Assembly: GCF_016858305.2 (NCBI RefSeq)
Contig: NZ_CP074436.1
Location: 2,996,001-3,060,000, forward strand
DNA from: Polaribacter sp. Q13
GTDB taxonomy: Bacteria; Bacteroidota; Bacteroidia; Flavobacteriales; Flavobacteriaceae
DNA: 64,000 nt
Direction: 5' to 3'
A program made the translations under genes and the position numbers. Shown piece by piece: positions 40,109 through 48,170 of this stretch (the first letter of the stretch is position 1; each line of letters opens with the position of its first letter). Under the pieces are notes generated by a model. That model did not search any database, had not been told where the DNA came from, and was given only the letters and a program-made list of their open reading frames with translations.

Positions 40109-42345
40109 TAGTGTTTTTTTAATTTGGATTCATTAAAAAATGTTATTATACATTGATTTGCAAAATTCTCTTGAGTTTTATTTATAACAATTGCATCCTC
40201 GGTGAATAAAAACTCTTCTAATATAAAATTTTCTTTATTTTTTACAGAAGCCAAAAGCAATTGAATCAAAGTTATGTTTTCAAGATTAATTAAAAGGGTA
40301 TTATCATTTTCTTTTAACTGAACGTATTTTGGTATTTTGTTATTAGACCTCCACTCATTAATGTTGCATAATAGATTTTCATTCTTATCACTTACCTCAA
40401 TAATAGATTTTAGTTTTTTTGTTTCTACAACCCATGTTGCTTTTGATAGAATAATATTTTTATAACATACTCTTGGTAAAAATGATTGGTTTTTAGAAAG
40501 TGATCTCCAAGAGAAAGTTAAACTTACAGTTTTATTTTGGGTTTGTAAATCACATAAAAAATGATAAATAGGTAAACTATTAAAACTAAAGTTATGGGCA
40601 TTTGTTAAACGAGGCAATACCTCTTTATTCATTTTTTTAGACCAAAGTACAATACGATTATTTTTTATAGAAACTAAAAGATCATTTATGCTTATTTGTT
40701 TATTAAATGGCAAATTAGATTTTCCTAAAAATGGCAGTTCATAATCTCTTAAATGAGGTCGCTTTATAACATTTCCTATTCTAGCTTCGGGTAAATGCAC
40801 AATTTCTACTAAAGCTGTATCGAAATTTATTTTTTTTTCAATTGATGATATTTCAGTAACTAAATTTAATAGCTCTTTATTTCCTTTACTAAAACGAGTT
40901 AATAAATTAGCTCCATTTGTACCTCCCAATGCATTTATATAAATTTTGTTTTCATTATTTATTTTTATGACTTCGATTAATGCAGAAAAAGTATCTGGTA
41001 AGTCAGTCAATTTCTTTTTACTATCCTTAAAAAAATGGTCTTTTAGTTCAATGCTATATTCATTATTTTTTAATGCCTGAAACAATAGCTTCTGAATAAT
41101 AATTTCTGAATCCGTTAAAAAATTATTTTTGGAACTTCTTTTATTTACTCTAGGAGTAATATCATTTAAAAAGGGAACTGTATCTGAAATCGCATCATTT
41201 TGTATATATCCAACTCCCATTTCTATATCTAAAGCTTGCGCTAAAGGAATCTTCCTTGTATGATAACGTTCTGAAAATGCTTTCTTAAATTTTTTTAAAT
41301 TACTGTTTGTATTTGTTTTACTCAGAGTATTTAAAAGAGGCAATACATTCTTTAAATTGTAAGCAATTTTTTTGCTTAATACGTTTTTTTTATTTTTGAT
41401 AAAAAGGTCTGTTTGAAAAACATATTTAACGTCATAATTTACACCTATCGTATCTAAAATTGAATAACAATTTTTATAATCTTGTACCTCATTTTTTTCT
41501 AAACTATCCAATTTTGAAATAGCTTGTTGCAATTTAAGAAGAGGCTTTATATATTCACTACAATTTTCTAAACGCTTTAATGTATTAATTATTTGCAAAA
41601 GCATTTGGTCTCCTGTAACTGATGGCTCTAATTGACTAACTAATATTTGATTATCAATAAGTTCATTGATAAAATCTGTAGCATCATTTTTAGTAATATC
41701 TTCATTAACTAATAAATTGGCTAAAGTGTTTATTTTTTCTCCAGTTTTTGCTTTATTTAATATCTGCTCTATATAATTAGAATATTCTATACCTTCAATA
41801 GAATACATTCGTTTCAAGTTTTCTATTTGATACTCTATATACCGATATTGATTTGCTAGCTTATATAATGAACTATTAGGATAATAAACTAATTGCTTTT
41901 TTATAGAGGACTTATTAGATAAATAGCTAGACAAAGAAACCAGATAGTTCATGTCTAAACTTGTTTTTCTAGTATATTTTGTAATACTACCTATTACAAT
42001 ATCAGTTTCTTGTTTAAAATTGCCAATACTAATCCCTGCAAAAAGACCAAAAGGAGTGCTACGTGTTGAAGCTCTAATAATGTACTTTAAAAAACTACCT
42101 TTTAATTTTATCTCTTTTTTTAAGTTGTTAACCTTGCCTTTAAATAATAATTCTAACTCAGAATAAAAGTAAGGAGAAGCTAAAAATATAGCTTCTTTAA
42201 TATTGCTGTCTTCCCATATTTTTTTTAAATCATCATACTCAACATCTTCCTTCTCGAACAGTTTTTTATAAAAATCTAACGAAAAAAGAGGTACGCGTAA
42301 GCAAAAAACGTCTAAAAAATGATATGGATTTTGTTGTTTTTTCAT
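40108..42345 (-). CDS. Lantibiotic dehydratase, N-terminal (glutamylation) part
   Basis: A 745-aa LanB glutamylation domain protein that would activate Ser/Thr side chains of the precursor with Glu-tRNA. Typical elements: SFLKYIIRASTRSTPFGLFA near residue 83-103, IPLAQALDIEMGVGYI (about 366-381), ALGGTNGANLLTRFSKGN and EARIGNVIKRPHLRDYELPF. Together with the 287-aa partner the length (1032) is close to NisB. No LanC cyclase gene is in the window. The upstream region holds a long inverted repeat (42449-42491). The gene is first in the minus-strand operon that continues with the C-terminal half and AraC regulator. Confidence 0.9.
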   Translation of the reverse strand: MKKQQNPYHFLDVFCLRVPLFSLDFYKKLFEKEDVEYDDLKKIWEDSNIKEAIFLASPYFYSELELLFKGKVNNLKKEIKLKGSFLKYIIRASTRSTPFGLFAGISIGNFKQETDIVIGSITKYTRKTSLDMNYLVSLSSYLSNKSSIKKQLVYYPNSSLYKLANQYRYIEYQIENLKRMYSIEGIEYSNYIEQILNKAKTGEKINTLANLLVNEDITKNDATDFINELIDNQILVSQLEPSVTGDQMLLQIINTLKRLENCSEYIKPLLKLQQAISKLDSLEKNEVQDYKNCYSILDTIGVNYDVKYVFQTDLFIKNKKNVLSKKIAYNLKNVLPLLNTLSKTNTNSNLKKFKKAFSERYHTRKIPLAQALDIEMGVGYIQNDAISDTVPFLNDITPRVNKRSSKNNFLTDSEIIIQKLLFQALKNNEYSIELKDHFFKDSKKKLTDLPDTFSALIEVIKINNENKIYINALGGTNGANLLTRFSKGNKELLNLVTEISSIEKKINFDTALVEIVHLPEARIGNVIKRPHLRDYELPFLGKSNLPFNKQISINDLLVSIKNNRIVLWSKKMNKEVLPRLTNAHNFSFNSLPIYHFLCDLQTQNKTVSLTFSWRSLSKNQSFLPRVCYKNIILSKATWVVETKKLKSIIEVSDKNENLLCNINEWRSNNKIPKYVQLKENDNTLLINLENITLIQLLLASVKNKENFILEEFLFTEDAIVINKTQENFANQCIITFFNESKLKKH

Positions 42346-42448
42346 AGAATTTTAAAAGCCAAGTAGCTAAAATACTACTATTTTTAAAAACAATCAGCGA
42401 GTCTGTGCTATGGTATGAAATACAGTGGTTTAATTAGTGTTTGGGGTT

Positions 42449-42491
42449 CTTTGAATTTATAAATCTCAACCTAAAATTTATAAATCCAAAG
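42449..42491. promoter_or_regulatory. Inverted-repeat operator upstream of the LanB operon
   Basis: CTTTGAATTTATAAAT (42449-42464) and ATTTATAAATCCAAAG (42476-42491) form a 16-bp inverted repeat with one mismatch and an 11-nt spacer. The second arm recurs before the precursor gene at 37494. It lies about 100 bp before the dehydratase start and about 195 bp before the divergent AraC gene at 42686, so it may serve either direction. Confidence 0.6.
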
Positions 42492-42685
42492 AATAATCAT
42501 TTGTTTTCAACTCTTTTCTTTGCGTGCTTTGTTCGAGAATAATTGAGGTGACAGTAAAAAGATTAATAAGGGAGGGTTGCTAAATATAAGTGAAAGAAAA
42601 GTCAATTCAAAAAATGCTATGAAAATGGAATTGGTTTTATAAATGCTCTTTAAAATTAATACGAATAATTAGGAAAGGAAGTTTA

Positions 42686-43378
42686 ATGAGAAAATTGCTA
42701 AAATTAAAAATTGTTATGAATTTAGAAAATCAAAATATAAATTGGAATTCTTCAGATATTTTACTTCAAATAGTAAAAAATATTGAAGCACCATTAGCTT
42801 CTATCATTGAAGCAAACAAACATAACTCTTTAAAAATAAGTTATAACGGTCTCTTAAAAGAGAAACCTACCAATATTATTTTCTCAAATAGTCAAGAAAT
42901 AAAACGGTTGATAGATGAAGTTGTAAAAATTGCGCAGGCTAGTAATACAGCTAAAGAGGAACCTGTTATTTTTAAAATATATCATGCTAATAATAGAGTT
43001 CAATTGATGTGTAGCAAAGAAATTGACCCTAAAAAAATTTCTAAACAAGATGCTTCTTGGTTACTGAAACTAGAAAATGAAGTTTATAAAAACATAGACC
43101 AGAAAGACTTAAACTTATATGATTTATCCTATAGTTTATCCGTTAGTGAAAGACAATTATATAGAAAAATTAAAAATTTAGTTCATTTAACTCCTAATAA
43201 ATACATTAGAGTTTTAAGACTATACAAGGCAAAACAATTTATAGATAATTATTTATACGATACCGTCTCACAAATATCTTTTGCAGTTGGTTATTATGAT
43301 ACACATTATTTTTCAAAATTGTTTAACCAACAACACGGTGTGTCTCCTAAAGAGCTATTAAATAATTTGGAATACTAA
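42686..43378 (+). CDS. AraC-family transcriptional regulator
   Basis: A 230-aa regulator with a C-terminal AraC HTH (about 130-228): LYDLSYSLSVSERQLYRKIK and VSQISFAVGYYDTHYFSKLF with the closing HGVSPKELL. The N-terminal part (LLQIVKNIEAPLASIIEANK and IKRLIDEVVKIAQAS) looks like a worn-down histidine-kinase dimerisation domain without the phospho-His, as if derived from a hybrid two-component system. Translation may start at 42686, which has a purine-rich AGGAAAGGAAG before it, or at ATG 42716. It is followed by a terminator and then the first NHLP-locus peptides, which it may control. Confidence 0.85.
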   Translation: MRKLLKLKIVMNLENQNINWNSSDILLQIVKNIEAPLASIIEANKHNSLKISYNGLLKEKPTNIIFSNSQEIKRLIDEVVKIAQASNTAKEEPVIFKIYHANNRVQLMCSKEIDPKKISKQDASWLLKLENEVYKNIDQKDLNLYDLSYSLSVSERQLYRKIKNLVHLTPNKYIRVLRLYKAKQFIDNYLYDTVSQISFAVGYYDTHYFSKLFNQQHGVSPKELLNNLEY

Positions 43379-43385
43379 TTTCTTT

Positions 43386-43463
43386 AAGCCAGAAGTACTA
43401 TTTCTAATTCACTTATTTCTCATAATATGTTAATACTAGAATAGTGCTCTCTGGCTTTCTTTT
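43386..43463 (+). terminator. Terminator after the AraC gene
   Basis: AGCCAGA (43387-43393) pairs with TCTGGCT (43450-43456) and ACTATT (43398-43403) with AATAGT (43440-43445), followed by TTCTTTT. A long-loop hairpin with a T-rich tail that closes the AraC transcript. Confidence 0.6.
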
Positions 43464-43480
43464 AAATAAATACAATTACT

Positions 43481-43636
43481 ATGAAAGTTATAAAACAAAA
43501 AACATCTAATAATAGTATACTTCAAACTAAAAACTTTGACTTTTTATTAGAACTAAGTGACGATGAATTAGATGTAATTGCCGGTGGTGAAATGAATAAA
43601 AGCATTACTTCTAGTGATTTTTCACAGTCTTTTTGA
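43481..43636 (+). CDS. Small double-glycine leader peptide
   Basis: A 51-aa gene. The leader contains NFDFLLELSDDELDVIAGG (18-36), a typical LSDDELDxIAGG double-glycine site recognised by C39 peptidases, and is followed by a 15-residue tail EMNKSITSSDFSQSF with five Ser and one Thr but no Cys. The leader is shorter and different from the NHLP leaders downstream. The stop codon overlaps the promoter box of the next gene. A secreted peptide processed by the C39 transporter at 48171 or 63842 is likely; whether the Ser/Thr are modified by the neighbouring LanB is open. Confidence 0.7.
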   Translation: MKVIKQKTSNNSILQTKNFDFLLELSDDELDVIAGGEMNKSITSSDFSQSF

Positions 43637-43668
43637 CAGTTTTACCCGAAAACATATAAAGATATTTA
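43630..43668 (+). promoter_or_regulatory. NHLP-type promoter 1
   Basis: TTTTTGACA (43630-43638), exactly 22 nt, then GATATTTA (43661-43668), 28 nt before the ATG at 43697. One of six promoters in the locus with the same box and spacing. It overlaps the stop codon of the preceding small peptide gene. Confidence 0.6.
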
Positions 43669-43696
43669 TAGTATTATTAATTTAAAAATACAAATA

Positions 43697-44047
43697 ATGA
43701 AATTATTAAATGAACAACAAAAAGCAGAAGAATTTTTAGCAAGTATTTATACTAAAGCGCAGGAAGATGAAAACTTTAAACAAGAATTAATTGCAAACCC
43801 AATTGCAACGTTAAATACATTTACGGGTAAAGAAGCAAATTTCCCTGCTAGCAAAGAATTAATAGTGGTCGATCAAACAAACCCAAATCATGTTTACATA
43901 AATATTCCTGCAAAACTAAACTTAGATGATGTAGAATTAAATGAAGAACAATTGGAAATGGTCGCTGGAGGTGATAATAGACCCGGGGATATATATTTTG
44001 GCATGCATAATATGAGTTTTATTTGGAGAGATATTTGGAGACTGTAA
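43697..44047 (+). CDS. NHLP leader peptide family RiPP/bacteriocin precursor
   Basis: A 116-aa precursor with a long nitrile-hydratase-like leader peptide. Leader markers are FKQELIANP (about 28-36), VVDQTNPNHVYINIPA (about 57-72) and DVELNEEQLEMVAGG (77-91), ending in the GG cleavage site. The predicted released core is 25 residues, rich in aromatic and Arg residues (ends FIWRDIWRL), without Cys. A near-identical copy with a nonsense mutation follows at 44202. The C39-peptidase transporter at 48171 is the expected processing and export partner. Confidence 0.88.
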   Translation: MKLLNEQQKAEEFLASIYTKAQEDENFKQELIANPIATLNTFTGKEANFPASKELIVVDQTNPNHVYINIPAKLNLDDVELNEEQLEMVAGGDNRPGDIYFGMHNMSFIWRDIWRL

Positions 44048-44139
44048 TACATTCTTCTAAACAACATGGTCAAAAAACGATTATAAATTGAAGCCGTTTT
44101 TTTAATTAATGAACTTTTGTCATTTTCAACCTGATTATT

Positions 44140-44173
44140 GACCGTTTTTCCCGAAAACATAAAAAGATATTTG
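44140..44173 (+). promoter_or_regulatory. NHLP-type promoter 2
   Basis: GACC (44140-44143), 22 nt, GATATTTG (44166-44173), 28 nt before the ATG of the mutated copy. The region from the box to the ATG is nearly identical to promoter 1, showing that gene and promoter were duplicated together. Confidence 0.55.
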
Positions 44174-44201
44174 TAGTATTATTAATTTAAAAATACAAAT
44201 A

Positions 44202-44540
44202 ATGAAATTATTAAATGAACAACAAAAATCAGAAGAATTTTTAGCAAGTATTTATACTAAAGCGCAGGAAGATGAAAACTTTAAACAAGAATTAATTGCA
44301 AACCCAATTGCAACGTTAAATACATTTACGGGTAAAGAAGTAAATTTCCCTGCTGGCATAGAATTAATAGTGGTCGATTAAACAAACCCAAATCATGTTT
44401 ACATAAATATTCCTGCAAAACTAAACTTAGATGATGTAGAATTAAATGAAGAACAATTGGAAATGGTTGCTGGAGGAGTTAATTGGGAGGATGTGGCAAT
44501 TTATATAATGACATTAGGGTGTTACGACCCTTGGAAGTAA
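44202..44540 (+). pseudogene. NHLP precursor with an internal stop codon
   Basis: A duplicate of the gene at 43697, almost identical in the leader. Codon 60 is TAA (44379-44381) where the intact copy has CAA in VVDQTNP, a single C-to-T change. The frame stays open after it to the stop at 44538: the leader end ...NEEQLEMVAGG and a new core VNWEDVAIYIMTLGCYDPWK can still be read. The core is unlike that of the intact copy. This looks like a recent inactivation, or a sequencing error that should be checked. Confidence 0.82.
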
Positions 44541-44634
44541 AATAATTTAAAATTGAGCACTTATTACATTGATGTTTATTTTAGATAAAAATGATTAAAT
44601 TATGTATTCGTGAAATTTACAATAGAAATTATCT

Positions 44635-44669
44635 AAAAAAGCAACTTAAGAGTTGCTTTTTTTTTATTT
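44635..44669 (+). terminator. Rho-independent terminator
   Basis: AGCAACT (44640-44646) and AGTTGCT (44651-44657) with a TAAG loop, preceded by a run of A and followed by a run of T (44657-44665). It separates the precursor pair from the export operon. Confidence 0.88.
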
Positions 44670-44701
44670 AATGAACATTTGTCCTTTTCAACCTATTTAT
44701 T

Positions 44702-44735
44702 GGCAGTTTTACAACTTTTCTATAATTTAATTTAG
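44702..44735 (+). promoter_or_regulatory. NHLP-type promoter 3, before the export operon
   Basis: GGCA (44702-44705), 22 nt, TAATTTAG (44728-44735), 43 nt before the ATG at 44779. Sharing this layout with the precursor promoters suggests that export machinery and cargo are expressed together. Confidence 0.55.
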
Positions 44736-44778
44736 CAGTAATTAATTACAGAATATATAATTTTAAAATAGAACAACT

Positions 44779-45297
44779 ATGAAACGTGTGCTTTTTTTAT
44801 TAGGTCATTTAAGCGATTTAGATATCGAATGGATGATAAACAATGGTAGTAAAGAAGATTTAGAAACAGGGGATCGGTTAATCCAAAAAGGAGAAACAAT
44901 CGAAAACTTATATATTATTTTATCTGGTCAGTTGGCTATCTCAGATGGTAAGGGCAAAAAACAAATTGCGCACATAGGAGCTGGTGAAATTGTCGGAGAA
45001 ATGTCTTTTTTAGAGGCTAGACCACCTTCAGTATCTGTCATTGCTTCTGAGCCCGTAACGGTTTTTAGTATTTCGAGAGAGTTAATGAACAGCAGATTGG
45101 CAAACAATTTAGAATTTAAGGCTAATTTTTATTATGCCATTTCTCTATTCTTATCAAACAGACTACGTAAAACAACAAGTCAATTAGGTTATGGTTCTCC
45201 AGACGAAGCAGACGTTATAGATGAGAGTGTATTGGATGGTATTTCTCAAGCAGGAGCAAGATTTGGGCAAATATTACAAAAATTTTCTGAAGTATAA
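44779..45297 (+). CDS. Cyclic-nucleotide-binding domain protein
   Basis: A 172-aa stand-alone cNMP-binding protein. The domain (about 15-130) has GDRLIQKGETIENLYIILSG and the phosphate-binding cassette GEIVGEMSFLEARPPSVSV (about 73-91), close to the consensus GE-L-RxA(S/T). There is no HTH, so it is not a CRP-type transcription factor. It is the first gene of the NHLP export operon, which also contains a nucleotide cyclase. The likely role is to couple a cyclic nucleotide signal to the secretion machine (inference). The next gene starts 12 bp later. Confidence 0.85.
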   Translation: MKRVLFLLGHLSDLDIEWMINNGSKEDLETGDRLIQKGETIENLYIILSGQLAISDGKGKKQIAHIGAGEIVGEMSFLEARPPSVSVIASEPVTVFSISRELMNSRLANNLEFKANFYYAISLFLSNRLRKTTSQLGYGSPDEADVIDESVLDGISQAGARFGQILQKFSEV

Positions 45298-45309
45298 AAA
45301 AGCAATATA

Positions 45310-46875
45310 ATGATTTATAGATTCCTGTTTTTTAGTTTTCTGTTTTTTGGGCTATGCAAAGTGTATAGCCAAACAACATTGCCGGTAAATATTGTTAAGT
45401 TGTCTGAAATTACACTTACTAAAAACCCTATTATTAAAAGAAACATGTTAAGTGTTAATGATGCAGAAGGTGGTTTACAGATACAAAAAAGCACCTTTGA
45501 TTATCAATTAGTTTCAAGATTGTCATTAAGTCGCAATGCATTAAACCTTTTTGAAGTAGATCCTAGAAATGAATATATAAATAATCAGTTAACATCGAAA
45601 AGTACAGGAGCATCTGTTGGACTGCAAAAAACATTTCGTTCCAGTTTAACTGCTAATTTAAGCGTTGATTATTCGAATTCAAATGACAACTTTCCTCTTA
45701 ATAGGTTTAATCAAGACGTAGGTGCTTATTTTCAAGACCATACTGTTTCAAGTACATTTTCTCTAACACAACCACTTTTAAGAGGTAGAGGAAACCAAAC
45801 GGCAACTGCATTAGAAAAAGCATCAGAGTTAAATTTAGAAAGCACTAATGAAAATGTGGAGTTTGCAAATTCTTTTGAACTTTTTCAAACGGGGTCAGCT
45901 TATTGGCAATATGTATCCTCATACAAAAGGCTAAAAATATTTAAAGAAAATGAAGCACGTGTAAGACGTGTTTTGGAAATAACCAAAGAATTAGTGAAAG
46001 CTGATAAAAAACCTTCTGGAGATTTAGCTCAAATACAAGCTGATTTAGCAAATCAAGAACGACAAACAAAAGTAGCAGAACAATCTTTATATAGTGCAAA
46101 GTTAAACCTTGGAAGATCTATAGGATTAAGCGAAGAAGAAAGCAAACAATTAGGAAAACCAACAGATGAGTTTCCAACAATAGTAGAATCTCAATATAAT
46201 AAGGATGTTGATAAGGTCAAATTTTTAGAAATAGCTCAAAATAATAGAAAAGATATTTTGGCATCCAAAAAAACACAAGGAGCATTAGAATTACAACTTA
46301 GTTTAGCTGAAAATAATAAGAAACCACAATTAGACTTAACTGGTTTTGTGAATTATGGAGGAATGAATATGGGAAATGGTTTAGATAATGCGTTGGCAAC
46401 GTTTTCAAGAAATGAAGGAAGAAGTGTTGGTTATGGTCTTAATTTGAATCTCTCTTTTCCTATTAATAATAACCTTGCAAAAGGATCTTACATACAAAAT
46501 GAGGTAGCATTAGAAGACCAACAGATTGCGAATGAGAACTTACAAAGGAATATAAAACTAAATGTTTCTATTGCATTAAATAATTTAGAGAATAGTGTAC
46601 TTGTTTTAGAAAAGGCATTAGAATCACTTAATTTTTATCAAGAGGTTTATGATAATGAGCAGATAAAGTTTCAAAACGGTTTAACCATTTTATTAAATCT
46701 TATACAATTTCAAGAACGATTAACTTTTGCACAATTAGAGTATTTACAAGCACATCTGCAGTTTGCTATAGCTATTATTAATCTAAGGTATGAAACAGGA
46801 ACACTTTTAAAGAAGAAAAATTTAAATGGAATTCTTGAAATAAATAAAGAATTATTTTTTACAATTCCTAAATAA
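45310..46875 (+). CDS. TolC-family outer-membrane efflux protein
   Basis: Outer-membrane channel component of a type I secretion system, 521 aa. It has a signal peptide (1-21, ending VYSQ) and the two-fold helical/beta repeat of TolC proteins, with long amphipathic helices at about 170-280 and 390-500 and the strand SFSLTQPLLRGRGNQ-like motif STFSLTQPLLRGRG (about 150-163). It follows the cNMP protein and precedes the HlyD-type adaptor, so together with the ABC transporters it completes a channel from cytoplasm to outside. Confidence 0.9.
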   Translation: MIYRFLFFSFLFFGLCKVYSQTTLPVNIVKLSEITLTKNPIIKRNMLSVNDAEGGLQIQKSTFDYQLVSRLSLSRNALNLFEVDPRNEYINNQLTSKSTGASVGLQKTFRSSLTANLSVDYSNSNDNFPLNRFNQDVGAYFQDHTVSSTFSLTQPLLRGRGNQTATALEKASELNLESTNENVEFANSFELFQTGSAYWQYVSSYKRLKIFKENEARVRRVLEITKELVKADKKPSGDLAQIQADLANQERQTKVAEQSLYSAKLNLGRSIGLSEEESKQLGKPTDEFPTIVESQYNKDVDKVKFLEIAQNNRKDILASKKTQGALELQLSLAENNKKPQLDLTGFVNYGGMNMGNGLDNALATFSRNEGRSVGYGLNLNLSFPINNNLAKGSYIQNEVALEDQQIANENLQRNIKLNVSIALNNLENSVLVLEKALESLNFYQEVYDNEQIKFQNGLTILLNLIQFQERLTFAQLEYLQAHLQFAIAIINLRYETGTLLKKKNLNGILEINKELFFTIPK

Positions 46876-46899
46876 AACTAATTACTAAAACTTATAAAT

Positions 46900-48162
46900 A
46901 TGGCAGCAGGATTTTTTAGAAAAGCAGCATTAGAAAAGCTTTCTACTCCAGAAAAATTGGATCAATTAATAAAAGTAACGAGTCCTAAGGCTTGGATTTC
47001 ATTATGTACTATAATTCTAGTTTTAGGGATAGGAATTGGATGGTCATTTTTAGGTAATATTAAAACAAAACTAAATGTTGTTGGGGTTTTATTAGGTGGT
47101 GAAATTCATGAAGTCGTTACTACAGCTCAGGGACAATTAACAAGCCTTAAAGTGATAGTTGGTGATAGTGTAAATCAAGGAGATATTATTGCAACTATAG
47201 AACAACCAGAACTGTTTCAGCAAATTGAGGAAGTAAAAGCATCTCTAAAGGAAAGAGAGTTTGAATTGAAACAACTTTCTTCTTTTGGGAATCAAGATAC
47301 AAGATTACAAGGGGAGTTAATTCAACAACAAAGAAATAGTATTCAATTACAAATTCAATCAAACATTAAAAATTTAGAGTTTTTAAAAAACCAATTAGAG
47401 ACTGAAAATGGTTTATTAGGCAAAGGGCTTATCACTAAGTCTCAAGTTGTAAATACTGAACAGCAAATTGAATCTGCAAAAAACTCAATAGAAAGTCTTA
47501 AAAGTCAAAAGATGCAAACGTCTAGTCAAAAATTAAATTTAGGCTTTGATTTACAACAAAAAATTAATCTCAATAAACAACGTATTGCAGAAACCATAAG
47601 GAATCTAATTCATTTGGAAGAACGCTATGACATACAAACGAATATAAGAAGTTCATACTCTGGGGAAGTGGTAGAAGTGCTAACAGATACAGGAGTTATA
47701 GTAGGGCAAGGAGCTTCTTTATTTAAATTGAAGAATCAGTCACATATTACAGGTAATAAATTAAGAGGTGTGCTTTATATACCTTCTCAGGATGGGAAAA
47801 AAATAAAAAAAGGTATGGAGGCTTTAGTGGTTCCTTCAACAATTCAACCACAAGAATACGGCTTTATGAAAGGAAAAGTAACTTACGTATCAGACTTCCC
47901 TATTACTCAAAAAGGAATGATGATGACTGTTAAAAATGCACAGTTAGTTCAAGGTCTATTATCAGGAGGTGCCTTATTTGAAGTATATGTAGAATTTGAG
48001 AAAGATGACAAAGCCTTTAGTGGTTTTAAATGGACTTCTGCTCAAGGGCCACAAATCGCTATAAATGAAGGGACTTCTTGTATGGGCAAAATTACAGTTA
48101 AAAGTGAACCTCCAGCAACTATGGTTGTACCAGCGTTAAAAAAATTCTTTGACCTTTATTAA
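46900..48162 (+). CDS. NHLM bacteriocin system secretion protein (HlyD-like)
   Basis: Periplasmic adaptor of the NHLP export system, 420 aa. A cytoplasmic N-terminus (FFRKAALEKLSTPEKLDQLI) precedes a membrane anchor (about 29-51). The biotinyl-lipoyl-like domain (GEIHEVVTTAQGQLTSLKVI, GDSVNQGDIIATIE) flanks a long alpha-hairpin (about 107-235), followed by the second lipoyl half (SSYSGEVVEVLTDTGVIVGQG) and a beta-barrel. The C-terminus lacks the usual long HlyD tail, as seen in the NHLM subgroup. It begins 24 bp after the TolC gene and ends 8 bp before the peptidase transporter. Confidence 0.9.
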   Translation: MAAGFFRKAALEKLSTPEKLDQLIKVTSPKAWISLCTIILVLGIGIGWSFLGNIKTKLNVVGVLLGGEIHEVVTTAQGQLTSLKVIVGDSVNQGDIIATIEQPELFQQIEEVKASLKEREFELKQLSSFGNQDTRLQGELIQQQRNSIQLQIQSNIKNLEFLKNQLETENGLLGKGLITKSQVVNTEQQIESAKNSIESLKSQKMQTSSQKLNLGFDLQQKINLNKQRIAETIRNLIHLEERYDIQTNIRSSYSGEVVEVLTDTGVIVGQGASLFKLKNQSHITGNKLRGVLYIPSQDGKKIKKGMEALVVPSTIQPQEYGFMKGKVTYVSDFPITQKGMMMTVKNAQLVQGLLSGGALFEVYVEFEKDDKAFSGFKWTSAQGPQIAINEGTSCMGKITVKSEPPATMVVPALKKFFDLY

Positions 48163-48170
48163 AACTTAGA

